Source: Warburgia ugandensis (lineage: Eukaryota; Streptophyta; Magnoliopsida; Canellales; Canellaceae). Taken from it: a stretch of 64,000 nt of DNA. This document shows positions 1 to 11,409 of this stretch, in pieces. How positions within the stretch are numbered: the first letter of the stretch is position 1; every line of letters starts with the position of its first letter. The DNA is taken from positions 45,401,729 through 45,465,728 of the forward strand of contig CP141133.1 of NCBI GenBank assembly GCA_035236585.1. Reading direction: 5' to 3'. The notes under the pieces were generated by a model. That model ran no database searches and was not told the origin of the DNA. It saw only the letters and a program-made list of their open reading frames with translations. The position numbers were made by a program, and so were the translations under genes.

Positions 1-963
1 TAGATTGCATGATAAGTGTAGCCTTGACCGATGATGGCGGGCTAATGATGATGGCAGGCCGATGAGGGCGGGCTAGAGAGAGCTGACAAGGCTTCTAGGC
101 TGTCAGGCTTCTAGGCAGGGTTATGACTTTGAATGTAATACTAGCATGAGCAGATTTTATGTGTTGTATGTTTTGCAACCGATTTCATAAATTGCATGAT
201 TTACTACGAATAACCGGGGACCACACGGCGGCGAGGTCGTGGGCATAGTTGGACCCTATGGTTTGAGGATTTACTTGCATTGCATATGGCATGACATGAG
301 GTTGGTCAACCATACCAGATATCCATGAGTTGGATTCAGTTGAGCATATTATGCATATCATTATGTTTATGATATATGATACTTTCGATTTGGACTATGC
401 TATTCTTTAAGTCGTCAGTATTTCAATTCAACAGTGGTTTTTAATATCTATATTGAACGTGATTGTTCGAACATGCACATGTTTTTAAGAGCATATGATT
501 TTAAACATATCATGCATTGCAAAACTAGTAGTGATAGACTCCTACTGAGTATAGTATATACTGACCCTATCCTTAACATTTTTCAGGATAGTTCCACTCA
601 CAAATAGAAGACGTCTCAGGAGATATTAGTGCTACGAGCAAGTGAATAAACAAAGGAGACAACTATACATGTGAGTAAACTCTCTACCCTTTGGACATGT
701 ATTTGTATTTATTTACAGTTGGGCTATGTCTTTGTGGATCGGATAGACCTGGGGAAAAACATTTATGATTTCTGAAGTTTTTCAAAAACTACTTTGATTG
801 TTGTGAAAGCAAATGACACTCGGGTTTTCAAAAGGAGTTTAAAACAAAAGATTTTCCTTTGCATTGCATGGTTTTTATAAAATGGTTTTCAAATAGGGAT
901 GCATCCCGCCTTAGGAATTAGATATTGCATTTAAAAATGCATGAGAAAACCTGGGTCGTCATA
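1..963 (+). mobile_element. Right part of a long LTR (Del/Tekay-like family I), cut by the window start
   Basis: The segment matches the right third of the solo LTR at 25029-27700. Shared landmarks are the CpG-rich stretch around 213-250, a TTTTTCAGGATAG motif near 580, a run reading CTCTACCCTTTGGACATG near 683, and the terminal block ending GGGTCGTCA near 960. The last base pair expected of an LTR is slightly changed. No primer site follows, so this is not the left LTR of an intact element; it is a solo or right LTR, or a fragment, and its left end lies outside the window. Positions 31-75 hold a small degenerate repeat of GATGATGGCGGGCTA. Fossil, non-coding. Confidence 0.7.
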
Positions 964-1662
964 CGGCGATAGGTGCGTGACACACCTGGGCAGGCTGGCA
1001 TCATCCCCTTTCCCCCCTTCTCTGTCTCTCTCCCTCTCACTTCTCTTCTCTGACGGTCTTTCTCTGCATCACCGGACGATCCAAGGGAGGAAACCCAAGT
1101 CGGGTTTCCACTCTCGCATCCCGATTCCTCTTTTCCTCCCTCCTTGCTTCTTCCTTCTTCCTCCTCTTCCGGTTTTCTTGGTTTCTTTTCATTAAAAACT
1201 AGAAACCCTAGAAAGTTACACATCTGCCCTTGGCAGATCTCAAAAATTCCCAATGTATCCTCAAAGTAATTCCATCTGGTTTCTTCGTCTGAAATTCCAT
1301 CCATGTCCTGATTTAATTCCAACTGTATCCTCACTTTAATTACATCTATGTCCCAGTTTTGTTTTATTCACATTTTGACTATTCAGGGACAGTGCAATCC
1401 AAGGACAAGCTTATCCAGGATGCCTTTTAGTTTTATTTTCTGTTGTCTTTTGAATAAATAATTGTGTAAACTGCAGAAATTGAATAAATTTGGATTTTAG
1501 TTTATTCTTAGTTTGTTTTTAGTATAGTCTTTATTTTTATTCTTTTATTAATTGAATTTTATTGAAAACTCCATCACTTCAAATCAAGTCCTCGTGGGAT
1601 CGACCCATACTAGCATAAGCTATACTACAATAGCCCGTGCACTTGCGGTTAAACAATCAACA
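964..1662 (+). mobile_element. Right part of a gypsy-type LTR (family II, ends CAATCAACA)
   Basis: This stretch holds a CT-rich leader (about 1010-1180), a T-rich middle and an end reading GGGATCGACCCATACTAGC, then AGCCCGTGCACTTGCGG, then CAATCAACA. The same end is found at 52050-52115. Ends of this kind, with a conserved GATCGACC block and a CA terminus, are typical of plant Ty3/gypsy LTRs. It stops at 1662, where the LTR of element A resumes with CATAGCTTG. The same spot is uninterrupted at about 9497 in element A's other LTR, so family II inserted into element A's left LTR. Its left part is covered by the family I LTR at 1-963 or lies outside the window. Confidence 0.6.
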
Positions 1663-2106
1663 CATAGCTTGCTAAGATATTGTAAATGTTTTATGTTTAC
1701 GATATCTCACATACGGATAGACAGAAGAAGATGTACATGACAAGAGAAATCTAGTAGCCATACTTTTGCAATTAGGTATATACTTTATTTAAAGCTTTTG
1801 TATTGTGTAGTTAGTAATTTGAATTGTGATATTGGACATTTAATATGATGTTTGTAGGGGATGTGTAAGTGAACCACTGGAATGGTCCTGTTTTTAAGAA
1901 ATGCATGTCTATCTTTTAGAAAGCTATATATATACATATATATGTACGTATGTATGTATAGTGTGATCTTAAAGGTGACATTCAGGTTTATGGGAAAATG
2001 AATTTCAAAGAAAAATCTTTCGCTATTTTTGTATTTTAAAATTTAGAGTTGCACCATCTTTTGAAATAAAAGCAAAAAAATTTCATGAAAAACCCGGGGT
2101 GTCACA
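1663..2106 (+). repeat. Right end of the left LTR of element A
   Basis: It aligns by eye with 9497-9934, the end of element A's right LTR, including the block around TTTAAAGCTTTTGTATTG and the terminus GGTGTCACA. A hand count over about 250 bases gives roughly one difference in ten, mostly transitions, which suggests an old insertion. The left copy carries a TA/TATG-type simple repeat (about 1925-1960) where the right copy carries a long (TG)n run. The rest of this LTR lies to the left, interrupted by the family II LTR, and is not in the window. Confidence 0.75.
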
Positions 2107-2107
2107 G

Positions 2108-2120
2108 TTGGTATCAAAGC
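2108..2120 (+). other. Primer binding site of element A (initiator Met tRNA type)
   Basis: TTGGTATCAAAGC lies two bases after the left LTR end GTCACA. The plant initiator-Met tRNA 3' end pairs with TGGTATCAGAGC, so one base differs. This placement marks 2106 as the LTR border and sets the element's orientation as plus. Confidence 0.8.
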
Positions 2121-3237
2121 AGTTCATCTAGTCACTTGTAGCCCTTTATGTCCAATAAAAAGATTACAATTCAAATATAAGTTAGGATCTAGTGAGTTGA
2201 TGTTGTATTATGATGGAATTAGTTAAGTATTAGAGAGAATGAGTTAGTATATTCCAGCTACAAAGAAATAGTAAACCATGAGGAGATGTCCTTAGTATGA
2301 CAACCAAGAAGATGATTTAAGAAATCAGTGATTCCACTATTGAGAATAGTGAATAAGGAAACCAAGTAGTAGGAATAGTTAAGTTAGTATTATGAAACAT
2401 CCTTTTTATCTATAAGGCACCCAAATACCATAACTTATAGCAATGCAAAATGCTCCTACCCAGGTTTAAATAGAAATTATGCCTAGTATCGATATTCAAG
2501 GATAGAATACCCAACATAGGTATATACTTATTGTTCACGTATACCAAGTGTAAGAGTAGGAAGTTTGAAAAGAGGCAAAAGATAAGCTAGAAAATCTTAT
2601 ATGGAATGTATTGAATGTGGTCTTGGTTTGTATTGAAAAGGGTGAAATAGAGACGACTAATGAATAGTAAATTGAAGAGGAGAAATAGGAACAATTGAGG
2701 AATGATAGGTTCAAGAGGAGAAAACTTAGAAGAATTGCATATTTCCATTGAAATGGAAGCTAGAACTACCATATACTTTGAAACTAGAAATGGTATGTTA
2801 GAAATAATAAGGAAAATGAATGTGTAAAGATAGTACTACTTGGAAATAATACAAGGAAATAATGAGTTCTTTCTTTCTCATGTATAATTAATGAGATAAA
2901 AAGGAATTTATTTGTTTACGGCAAGAAATCTCATCAAGATAGAATACGAGAATAAGTTTCATATAAACAGATAAAGGATTGATGTTTGAAAGAAATATAT
3001 CCTACTATGAAAATGTAAGTTATTGGCAAGAAACTTATTACAATAGTAGAGTATGAGATGACTTCTAAAATTGAGAAAATTTCAAGACAAAGCTAATCAT
3101 GAAGCATTATCAAATACATACATATATATATATATATATAATCTTAGATCTTTTCAAGAAACAAGTGATTCACATTAATACTACAATGAAATAAGAAATA
3201 GTGTACTCTTTTGTTATGTATAATTATGTGAAATATG

Positions 3238-3291
3238 TTATGGCTGACCCCTAATTGGGATAAGGTCTTGATGATGCTGCTAATGAGGTAT
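3238..3291 (+). repeat. Scrap of an RTE-type LINE 3' tail
   Basis: About 50 bases read GGCTGACCCCTAATTGGGA, then TAAGGTCTTGATGATG. This is the reverse complement of the RTE tail at 34416-34465 (ATCATCATCAAGACCTTATC, then CCAATTAGGGGTCTG). Plant RTE LINEs end in this block followed by short TGA/ATG repeats. Nothing of the reverse transcriptase is seen to its left, so it is a heavily 5'-truncated insertion inside element A. Confidence 0.7.
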
Positions 3292-3944
3292 AATTATGTT
3301 AAATTTGAATGTATTGGTGAAAAGTTGAAAAAGGGAGTTGAGATGATAACTCCAGTTGATGGATAAATCACTAGCACAAGGACTTATTCCAAGAAATGTT
3401 TATTAAGGCTTATCAAAAGAATGATAAGTATATCCTCATGTGATATGATAGACTTGGGTACAATACCAAGATTGAATTGAGTTGAGTTGCAAATTATGAG
3501 ACAATGTGGATTGTCACAAAGATGAAATTATGTTGTTGTGATAAAATAGTCTTCTTATGTAGAAGACAAGATATGGTAAAATCTTACATTATATCAATTG
3601 TAAAGTGAATGAATGATGAATGATGACATGTATTTTTGACAATTATGATTGTTATGAATGATGTGTGATGTATGATTGAGAAGAAAAATGGAATTAATGG
3701 TTCATAAATAAATAAAAGTAAAAAATCATTGTACAAGAGAAATCCTATGCATTTTCAAATTCCAGCTCTTTCTTGTTCCTCTCCATTTTACACTTCTCCT
3801 CATAATTCTCATTGCATTATCCTCGATTTTCCCAAACTTGTAGCCTTCTCTCAGTTCATCTCCATATCTCTTTGACCATACTCTATCTCTTTCCCTATTT
3901 CCTTATCTTTATTTGCCTTGCCCTATTTCCTATCCACATTTCCC

Positions 3945-4410
3945 CTATACTTGGCATTATCATATGTGTGTTTCTTAAAGTAAAAACTGCTTATTCACAA
4001 GGAGTGTGCATGATGAAGATTAAATTCCATTACAATAAACTACTAATTTTCCTTTGCCTCTTTTCACTTCAATTTCCCAAACTCTTTCCATTTTCACATG
4101 TGTACTCTATAAAGTAAAAGTTATTTAGTTATAAGTAAGTGTGCATGATGAAGATTTAAAATTTCCTACACTTTGCATTCTCATATTATGCCCCTTAAAA
4201 TAAAAACTGCTTACTTACAAGTGTGCACAATGAAGATTTAAGATTTCCCTATACTTTGCATCCTCATGTGTGTGGCATCTAAAGTAAAAACTACCTAATC
4301 ACAATTGTGTACAATAAAGAATCTAATTATACCTTGCATTCTCATGTGTGCGATGCCTAAATGTAAAAATTACCTGGTCACAAGTGTGCTTGATAAAGAA
4401 TTAAATTATA
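3945..4410 (+). repeat. Degenerate tandem repeat, about five units of 80-130 bp
   Basis: Five successive units share the order CTTTGCATTCTCATGTGTG, then AAAGTAAAAACTGCTTA, then CACAAGTGTGCATGATGAAG. Units begin near 3950, 4083, 4171, 4254 and 4335. The first is longer because of an inserted T- and A-rich stretch. Units differ from each other by many substitutions, so the array is old. It lies in the gene-less interior of element A. No function can be assigned. Confidence 0.75.
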
Positions 4411-4980
4411 TTACAATAAATTAATATTTAAACAAGAAAATAATGGTTCAAATTGACATCACTAGATTGTTGACTAGTGATTTTTTGGTAATAAATGCAT
4501 ATTCTAATGCAAAAAGAATGATCAATGGGATATATAAAAGATAGCAATCTTGATGTATGAGAAATTGATACTACCTATGAAGGGTAGTATACTATAAGAA
4601 AACAAATTATTTGCATTTGTGCCTTATTTTGAGAAAGGTTCTTGAATATATGTTGAAAAATCAGAATTGATATTTGAGTTGTCTGAAATTGAGAAATTCC
4701 ATCAATTATTTGATGTGATGGACTTTTAGTTTATTCCACTATCTATTGATTGACCCTACGAATTTAGACTCTTCTAATGAAGAGTAATTGGTTATACATC
4801 TGAGGTTAAGTGAGATAAACCTTATTTGATAAATGAAGTGAGGAAATTCATTTGAATCATACGTCACTGGAGGACATTATAAACAATTGTGTGAGCATGT
4901 AATGGTGGAAACCTTTTAGTATTATTATGTAAAGTGAGATGAAACTATATTGATATTTGTGAACACCAATGGTGTTATTT

Positions 4981-5164
4981 TAGAAAGGGAGCCTTGGCAA
5001 AATGGTAAAAGTTGTTGTTGTGTGACCTTGAGGTCACGGGTTCAAGGCGTGAAATTAGTCTCTTATGAAATGCAAGGTAAGGTTGCCTACTATAGACCCT
5101 TGTAGTCTACCTTTCCCTAGACCCCGTAAGGGTGGGAGCTTCATATATCGTGGCTAGCCTTAAG
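4981..5164 (+). mobile_element. Au-type SINE with 10-bp target duplication
   Basis: This is a 184-bp tRNA-derived SINE. An A-box-like segment (AGCCTTGGCAAAATGGTAAA) near 4990 and a clear B box (GGTCACGGGTTCAAGGC) near 5032 form an internal RNA polymerase III promoter. The body reads TAAGGTTGCCTACTATAGAC, then TTTCCCTAGACCCCG, then GGTGGGAGCTTCAT, as in the widespread plant Au SINE family. It is flanked by direct repeats GGTGTTATTT at 4971-4980 and 5165-5174, the expected LINE-mediated target duplication. The intact duplication shows it inserted as a unit into element A. It encodes no protein; the mobilising enzyme would come from a LINE. Confidence 0.9.
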
Positions 5165-6620
5165 GGTGTTATTTAAGTATCTGAATGTGATTGCACTACT
5201 AGTGCGATTTTAGGGTTTCATTTGATGTTAGTAGTTTCATATATGCAATTGAGAAACACTGAACATGTTATTTCTAATTTTGAATCTGAATACACCAAAG
5301 GGTGTAAGTTCAATTATTATAATTTGAATCGTGTGTTATCTCTAGTATTGGTACTTGTATGTTTGCATTTATACTTAAGTTAAAGATTATTGTTTCTGAT
5401 TATTTGAATGTAAGGCCATATATATGATTTCAGTGAATTGGAATATGAAAACATTAGAGATGTCCTTTGATTTAAATGACTATCTCTTTATTTTGGATCC
5501 ATATGTGAAAGTGGATGAATGTGTGAAAAATCTATTCATGATTATGATTGAAATGTTATGATATGTATTGACATTCTATATTAAATGATTGTTTGGAGAA
5601 ATGAAAGAGTTATCTGTCTAAACATATGTTGAGGTGATGGGAAATTATGTGAGCAAAGGCTATGATAATAAAATTAAAGTAAGATTCATTATAGTAATTG
5701 GATATGTGATTTGTAGTTTGGATTGCAAATTTCCATATTCCTAAATCAATGCAAATTGGAATGGATTTGCATGGAAGATTGTAGGATGATACGAAAATCT
5801 TCCATTATTTATGATTGCAATGGTGATGTATGTGAAGTTGAATGTTTACCTAATGTTGATGTTGTAATATATTTGCATTGTACTACTGAAGGATATATAT
5901 ATTGTGATTGACATTGTAGAGATGGTTAAGAAAATCTCATTGTATTAAAGTTCGTATATCAGGATGATACGTGGGATGAATGTTTAGATTTGCTATGGGG
6001 AATGTGGAATGTGATGAGACAAAGTTTCCAAAATGTATTATTTGTCATTAAATGTTTTATCGGGTATATCACAATCACATGCGTTAAATGCGTAAGTCCA
6101 AAAAGTGGAGGAGACTACCAAAATTTCATTAGAAATGTTACACTTGAATTTTAGAAGATAAGCAGGTTCATAAGGTTAGAATTGCTTAAACATATGCAGA
6201 AAGGATCATCTTTAAGTGAGAAATGTATAATAATTGTTTGAAGTTATTATAAAGAGTTATATGGATAAGAAAATAGAAAAGTTTGAGTTGTAGATAAAGA
6301 TCATTTACTATAAGAATCATTATAGTCAAAGGAGTTTTGAAGTTAAAATGAAGGGAAAGCTTAGTTATAAATTTATTATTTTAAGATTGTAGAAAGGATC
6401 GAGTTGGTGAGCATAAGTTAATATCATTATTACAATTGATGAGTAATTTTTGTTTGGATGATTAGAAAACATATATTGAAAATTAGTTATATTTTGAAGA
6501 TTGATGTTTCATTGAAGTATTATAAGAATTTAAGTTTACAATGAGATGAGAATGTTATTAGAGTTATTTGAAAGATATCATGAAAAGAATTTCGAGGACG
6601 AAATTTTTTTGAGGGAAGAT

Positions 6621-9600
6621 TGTAACAACCCAAAAATTCTACTATTGCATGATCAAGGTATGAGTTCTCTAAGAGGGCAACTTTTTATGGAATTAGAATC
6701 AGGAACTAAAAAATAAATATTTAGATTCTACTTAGAAAATGGAATTCAATAACCCAAAGAATGGTGAAAACGGAGTCCAGATAAAGAAATTGTGGGACTT
6801 TGAAGTTAGTGCTATTTTGGCAATTAAAAGTTTTAAAAAAAAAACTAAGAACATGAATTTGAAACTATCAAATCTGGATTCTACTCATCAATATAATTTC
6901 CATGACACTAAGTTTGCTGAAATCAGAGATCGGACGAATAAATAGTAATTTTCTTATAAAAGGGTATTTTAGTAATTTTACTAGTGGCCCCCACTTGTAG
7001 AAATGCGAGTCCAATGGTGATGAGGTGTTGGGTGCGTAACAATCATACATGTTGACTAAACTTAGGCTAAGTGGAATGAAGAGGAAAAAACACAATCATT
7101 CTATGTTTAATATATAAAAAGAAAAGGGAGAAAGAAATGAGTTAAATAACTTAGTGGAGGGGGCCACATTTGATAATGGCACCCCACACTTAACTAAAAT
7201 AAGAAACAGACCTAATGTCTGTTACCAAAACCCAACGCAAATAGGAAAACTAGAGGGGAAAAAGAGAAAATAGCGAAGAAGAGAAAAACAGAAAAAGAAG
7301 AGGGAAGAGGATGGAGAAGAGATAGGGAGCCAAAGTGGGCAGAGAGGGATTCCAGGTTGGAAGTTGCAAATTTTCGAGAAGTGAAGATTTCAAGGGTTTT
7401 TGGGTTAACCAGAGAAATAGAGCTCGCAGGTGACATCGGCAACTCTAATCTCCAATCGCTTGTCCATTTTGATCTATACAAAGGCACGATTAGAAGCCCT
7501 TTAGTTTCATTATGATCAGACAAGAAATGATGCCAGATTTTGAGCAGAATAGTACACATGCAAAAGGTCACCAAAAAGTTTTAGGGAGATGCATCTTCTC
7601 TGGTAGTGATTGGGAGGGTTAATCACAATGCAGGTAGGTTTTCTGCTAACCCATTTTCATTTTGACCTTGATTTGTCTTAATTGTTTATTGTTTTTAGGA
7701 TTGTCGTGCAGATCTAGGGTTTTGGAGAGAAAACACAGATTTCATGTTGATCTCAAGGGTTATGGAGATCGATTAGAACTCTGGGAATCCTTACTTGAGT
7801 TCTGATCATCAAATCCAAAGCAATATGCAAGAATCCAACCAACCCTAGACACCGGATCATCTGTAGAAGATCAATCCGATGTTTTGAATGGGTTGTGACA
7901 ATCGAACCATCTGTAATAGGGAGATCCAAGCCTTCATTCATGTTGAAACATCAAACCTGTACTAATTTCCCCACCTATTGTAAGTATCAGTAACAGATCA
8001 GAGCTCTAACCACTTCGTTAATGCTCTGATCATCAATCCGAGGTGGTGAGTGGTCCATCTGACCACTGTGCACACTTAAAGTAGTTAGATCTGACCAATT
8101 ACAATAGATCTTAGCCGTCGGATCATCTACAGAAGGTAGATTCGGCCACTCTTAGTAAATATGAACCATCAGATCTCCTAAAAAAGGTAGATCCGACCAT
8201 CTTCAGCCAATCTTAATAGGTGGATCATTTATAAAGAGTTGATCCGATACTGTAATATGATGGAAAGCATTAAACTTTGAGGTTCACATAAATCCAACCG
8301 TCGATCTCAACCCTAATCTTAGGATAGAGATCGACAGAATCCTTGATCAACTCACATGAGTTTTGATCTTATGATTCAAGCTTTAGATTGCATAAGATTC
8401 CTAAAATTATGATCAAAAGGCTTATAATTTCAGAATAATTATGACTACCCAAGATTGATTAGAACCCCGAGCATCTGTTGGATATTCGATTAGAGTTGAT
8501 AGTCCTAAACAGAGGAAAATTATAGGAAAATCTTAATCCAGGGTTGATAATTGATTAATTAGAGTTGAAATCAAATGAATAGAATGAGAAATAGGGACCT
8601 CGACTATATTGTCATGACCCTAAGTTTATAATCAAATACCAAGGACATAGGATCAGATCATTAGATTATAATTAAATCTAAATATCTATATGTATGTGAA
8701 TGTATTAAGAAAAGAATTTTTATGCATTGTATAGATTGATGTGCACGGGGTTGATAATGAAGAAGAGGGCGGCAAATTAAAGCTAGTGGAATCGAAGAAT
8801 GGGTCACATGAGGTAGGTGGATATTTTAAGAAAGCATGTCTAATAAAAAGATGCATGTTCTAAGCATGGTCTTATTTTTTATTATGAATATTATGATATT
8901 GAAATGATATACTTGATATTGGATATGCTTAGAATGGTAATGATCGAAATAATGTTAAGTAAAAGAATTGCATGTTTATAATTCATGCTTAATGTGCACC
9001 TACTATCTGACAAGCATGATTAAGACTTGTACATCTTATATGATTATGAAATTATGTGATGGTACATGGGTACCATGTCAGTATGTGTGATGTATGAGCC
9101 TAAACTTATAGGATACATCCTTGGTGGATTATCACCAAATAAGTGAGGATATTATTCTTATTATGAAATATATGAACAGGCAAATTGCCTACTATTATGA
9201 TTATTTTACATCCAGGTAATGAGGCATGTGAGTTTTGTTTTAGACAGGCATATGCCTGGGGATGCTATGCTAGCAGAGTTATGAGGGTTTGGCCACTTGC
9301 TCTCCAAAATTTATTATGTTATGGATACCAAGCATTATGTGTTACTAAAAGTCGAGTGGGGCAATTATGGGAAGGCCACCACTATGACAGCCATGGTCCT
9401 CCTGTGTGGACATGGATATTGTGATTTCCACCGAATAATGCAAATTAATCAATTCATATTTAAATTTAACATGCGTCTTAAACTCCTCTATCAAGCATAG
9501 CTTGTTGACATATTGTAAATGTTTTATGTTTACAATATCTCAGATACAGATAGACAGAAGAAGATGCACACAACAAGAGGAATCCAATAGTCATACTTTT

Positions 9601-9751
9601 GTGATTAGGTATATACTTTATTTAAAGCTTTGGTATAGTGTGGTTAGTAATTTGAATTGTTATATTGGACATTTAATATAATGTTTATAGGGGCTGTGTA
9701 AGTGAACCACTGGATGGGTCCTGTTTTTAAGAAATACATGTCTATCTCTTA

Positions 9752-9822
<71 letters not shown>

Positions 9823-9934
9823 TGTGAGCTTAAAGGTGACATCTGGGTTTTTGAGAAAATGAATTTCAAAGAAAAATCTTCTGCTGCTTTTGTATTTTAA
9901 AATTTAGATTTCATGAAAAACCTGTGGTGTCACA
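6621..9934 (+). repeat. Right LTR of element A, 3314 bp
   Basis: It begins TGTAACAACCC directly after a polypurine tract (GAGGGAAGA, 6611-6619) and ends GTGTCACA. A candidate TATA box (TATATAAAAA) lies at 7111-7120. Two donor-like motifs shared with the other family I LTRs lie at 7631-7639 (CAGGTAGGT) and 8810-8818 (GAGGTAGGT). The central part (7740-8560) is rich in GATC-containing words such as AGATCC and GATCCGA. A (TG)n microsatellite sits at 9758-9820. The block 9225-9420 is closely matched within the 43560-48578 LTR, tying the two to one family. No protein of its own is supported. Confidence 0.8.
9758..9820. repeat. (TG)n microsatellite, about 31 units
   Basis: A pure TG run sits near the end of element A's right LTR. 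The matching place in the left LTR (about 1925-1960) is a TA/TATG repeat, so the two once-identical sites evolved into different simple repeats. Confidence 0.95.
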
Positions 9935-11384
9935 TTCAAAGTGGAAACAATTCATCTATAAATCCCCCATGGTTCCCATGTTTTTACCCCAGTAGAGGTT
10001 GGGTGAGATAACCTTGAAACATTGCATTCTTTGCTTAGTTATCTTAGGAGCTGGGCCTTGGTTTTATTTGGTACTATTCTTTCTTTGGACATGTTAGTAG
10101 TTTTCTTTCATTATTTTAGTTTCATTGTCTTAAATTCCCATTGTTTCCTTTCAAGTTCTTATCTTTCTACTTAGCTTACCCTCTTTTCTGTTCTTAACTT
10201 TCATTAGTTTTTATTACTTATTCTCTTAAGATTCAAGTTAGTTCTTCTCTAGTAGTGACATCCAAGAGAAGAAATGGCTTGCATCCTTGCTTCCCCATTA
10301 GGAATTTCACATTTTTCTCCTTCAGTTCTACTTAGTTTTTAGGCATTTTTTCCTTAGTTAGTTCATCGTCCAGCCATCTTTTCTCTTGAATTAATTTTTA
10401 GGTTTTTTTGCATACTTTAAATTAGTGGCTTTAGATTGATTTTTTGTTGTTGTTTAGACTAGGTCTTAAGGCTTAATTCCTTGCACAATTATCAGCTTTT
10501 CAGCGTGTATTATGCTCATAGTTTTTTATGTATGTTGGCAATGAATCAATGAAATTCTTTGAGGATTCTTATGATTGAACAATCCTATTATCAAAGTACT
10601 TTAGATCTTGGTTGTTATCTTACATAAAACTTATTGTTTCAGTTGCTCTATATGCTTGATTTGGTTTGAAGTTCTAAGCACTTGAAATATGGAAGTTTTT
10701 CTCATAAATCTTTGTTTTGTTTCCAGCCATCTAAACATCTTATTTGCTTCAATCCTTACACACCCATTTAGGGTTTTAGGTTATTTATTAATTTAATGGA
10801 TTGGGTTTTATGTTAGTTTGCATTTAAAGTATCAAATCTAGCCATCTTTCAACCTATGACCCATGTCTCAATCCATGGATCATGCACATGGTATTAGGTT
10901 ACTTTCTTCTTTGACCTTTGATTGATTTAGTTGCTTAATTTTATTTTAGCAGTTATTAATTAGTTTTTTGCATATTATTTTAGGTTTAGAAATGTTTAGT
11001 TTTTAGAAAGCTTATTGTTTAAGAAAGTGCTAAATTAGGAAAGTTTCCCTTTTTAGTAGTTTCCTTAAGTTGGTTGCTTAGTTTAATTCATACTTGTTTT
11101 GCATTAGTTTCTTTTGTTATGTGCATGTTAATTAGGTTAGTTTCTAATTCCATTGCTTAGTTTTAACTTGAGCAAGTTTCCATTTATTGTAGTTTCTAAT
11201 TTCATGTATTTAATTTCCTAGTTTAAATTCAAATCCAATTTAATCTCTCTATTTGGCTGAAGTTAAGCACTTTAAATAAGATCCACCCAGTATACAAATT
11301 TGTGAGATTCCTTGTGGGTTCAACCTATCTTATATGTAATACTACATTGATTCATACCCTTGCAAGTAATTTTAAAGCTATACC
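9935..11384 (+). repeat. Right portion of the left LTR of element C
   Basis: The end reads GATTCCTTGTGGGTTCAACC, then AATACTACATTGATTCAT, then CTATACCA, and is matched at 33990-34085 and 24217-24305. The start, TAGAGGTTGGGTGAGATAACC near 9993, is matched near 32632. The segment is T-rich and non-coding. Its left part lies outside the window because element A interrupts it at 9934. Confidence 0.7.
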
Positions 11385-11390
11385 AAGTTT

Positions 11391-11409
11391 TTGGCGCTAT
11401 TGGCGGGGA
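11391..11409 (+). other. Primer binding site of element C (tRNA-Asp type)
   Basis: TTGGCGCTATTGGCGGGGA resembles the Athila-type primer site TGGCGCCGTTGCCGGGGA, complementary to the 3' end of a tRNA. It follows the LTR end by a few bases. This sets the element's orientation as plus and supports the Athila assignment made from gag. Confidence 0.7.

Larger units (their letters stand above)
1663..9934 (+). mobile_element. Element A: long-LTR Ty3/gypsy element, Del/Tekay-like, no readable genes
   Basis: Parts seen: left LTR end (1663-2106), primer binding site (2108-2120), a 4.5-kb interior, a polypurine tract (about 6604-6619) and a right LTR of 3314 bp (6621-9934) starting TGTAACAACCC and ending GGTGTCACA. 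The sequence just before the right LTR, around CGAGGACGAAATTTTTTTGA, is the usual end of chromovirus pol plus polypurine tract, and long LTRs with an initiator-Met primer site fit the Del/Tekay lineage. No gag or pol domain could be recognised between 2120 and 6590. It is therefore either very decayed or a large non-autonomous derivative. It sits inside the left LTR of element C. The interior also hosts a SINE, an RTE scrap and a tandem repeat, described separately. Broken fossil. Confidence 0.7.

Noticed and set aside
4981-5060. Possible tRNA gene, because of A and B boxes
   Set aside because: No cloverleaf can be closed and the body plus 10-bp flanking repeats are those of an Au SINE.
9660-9869. 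Open frame on the minus strand with a long Thr-His repeat
   Set aside because: It is only the (TG)n microsatellite read in one frame, inside an LTR.
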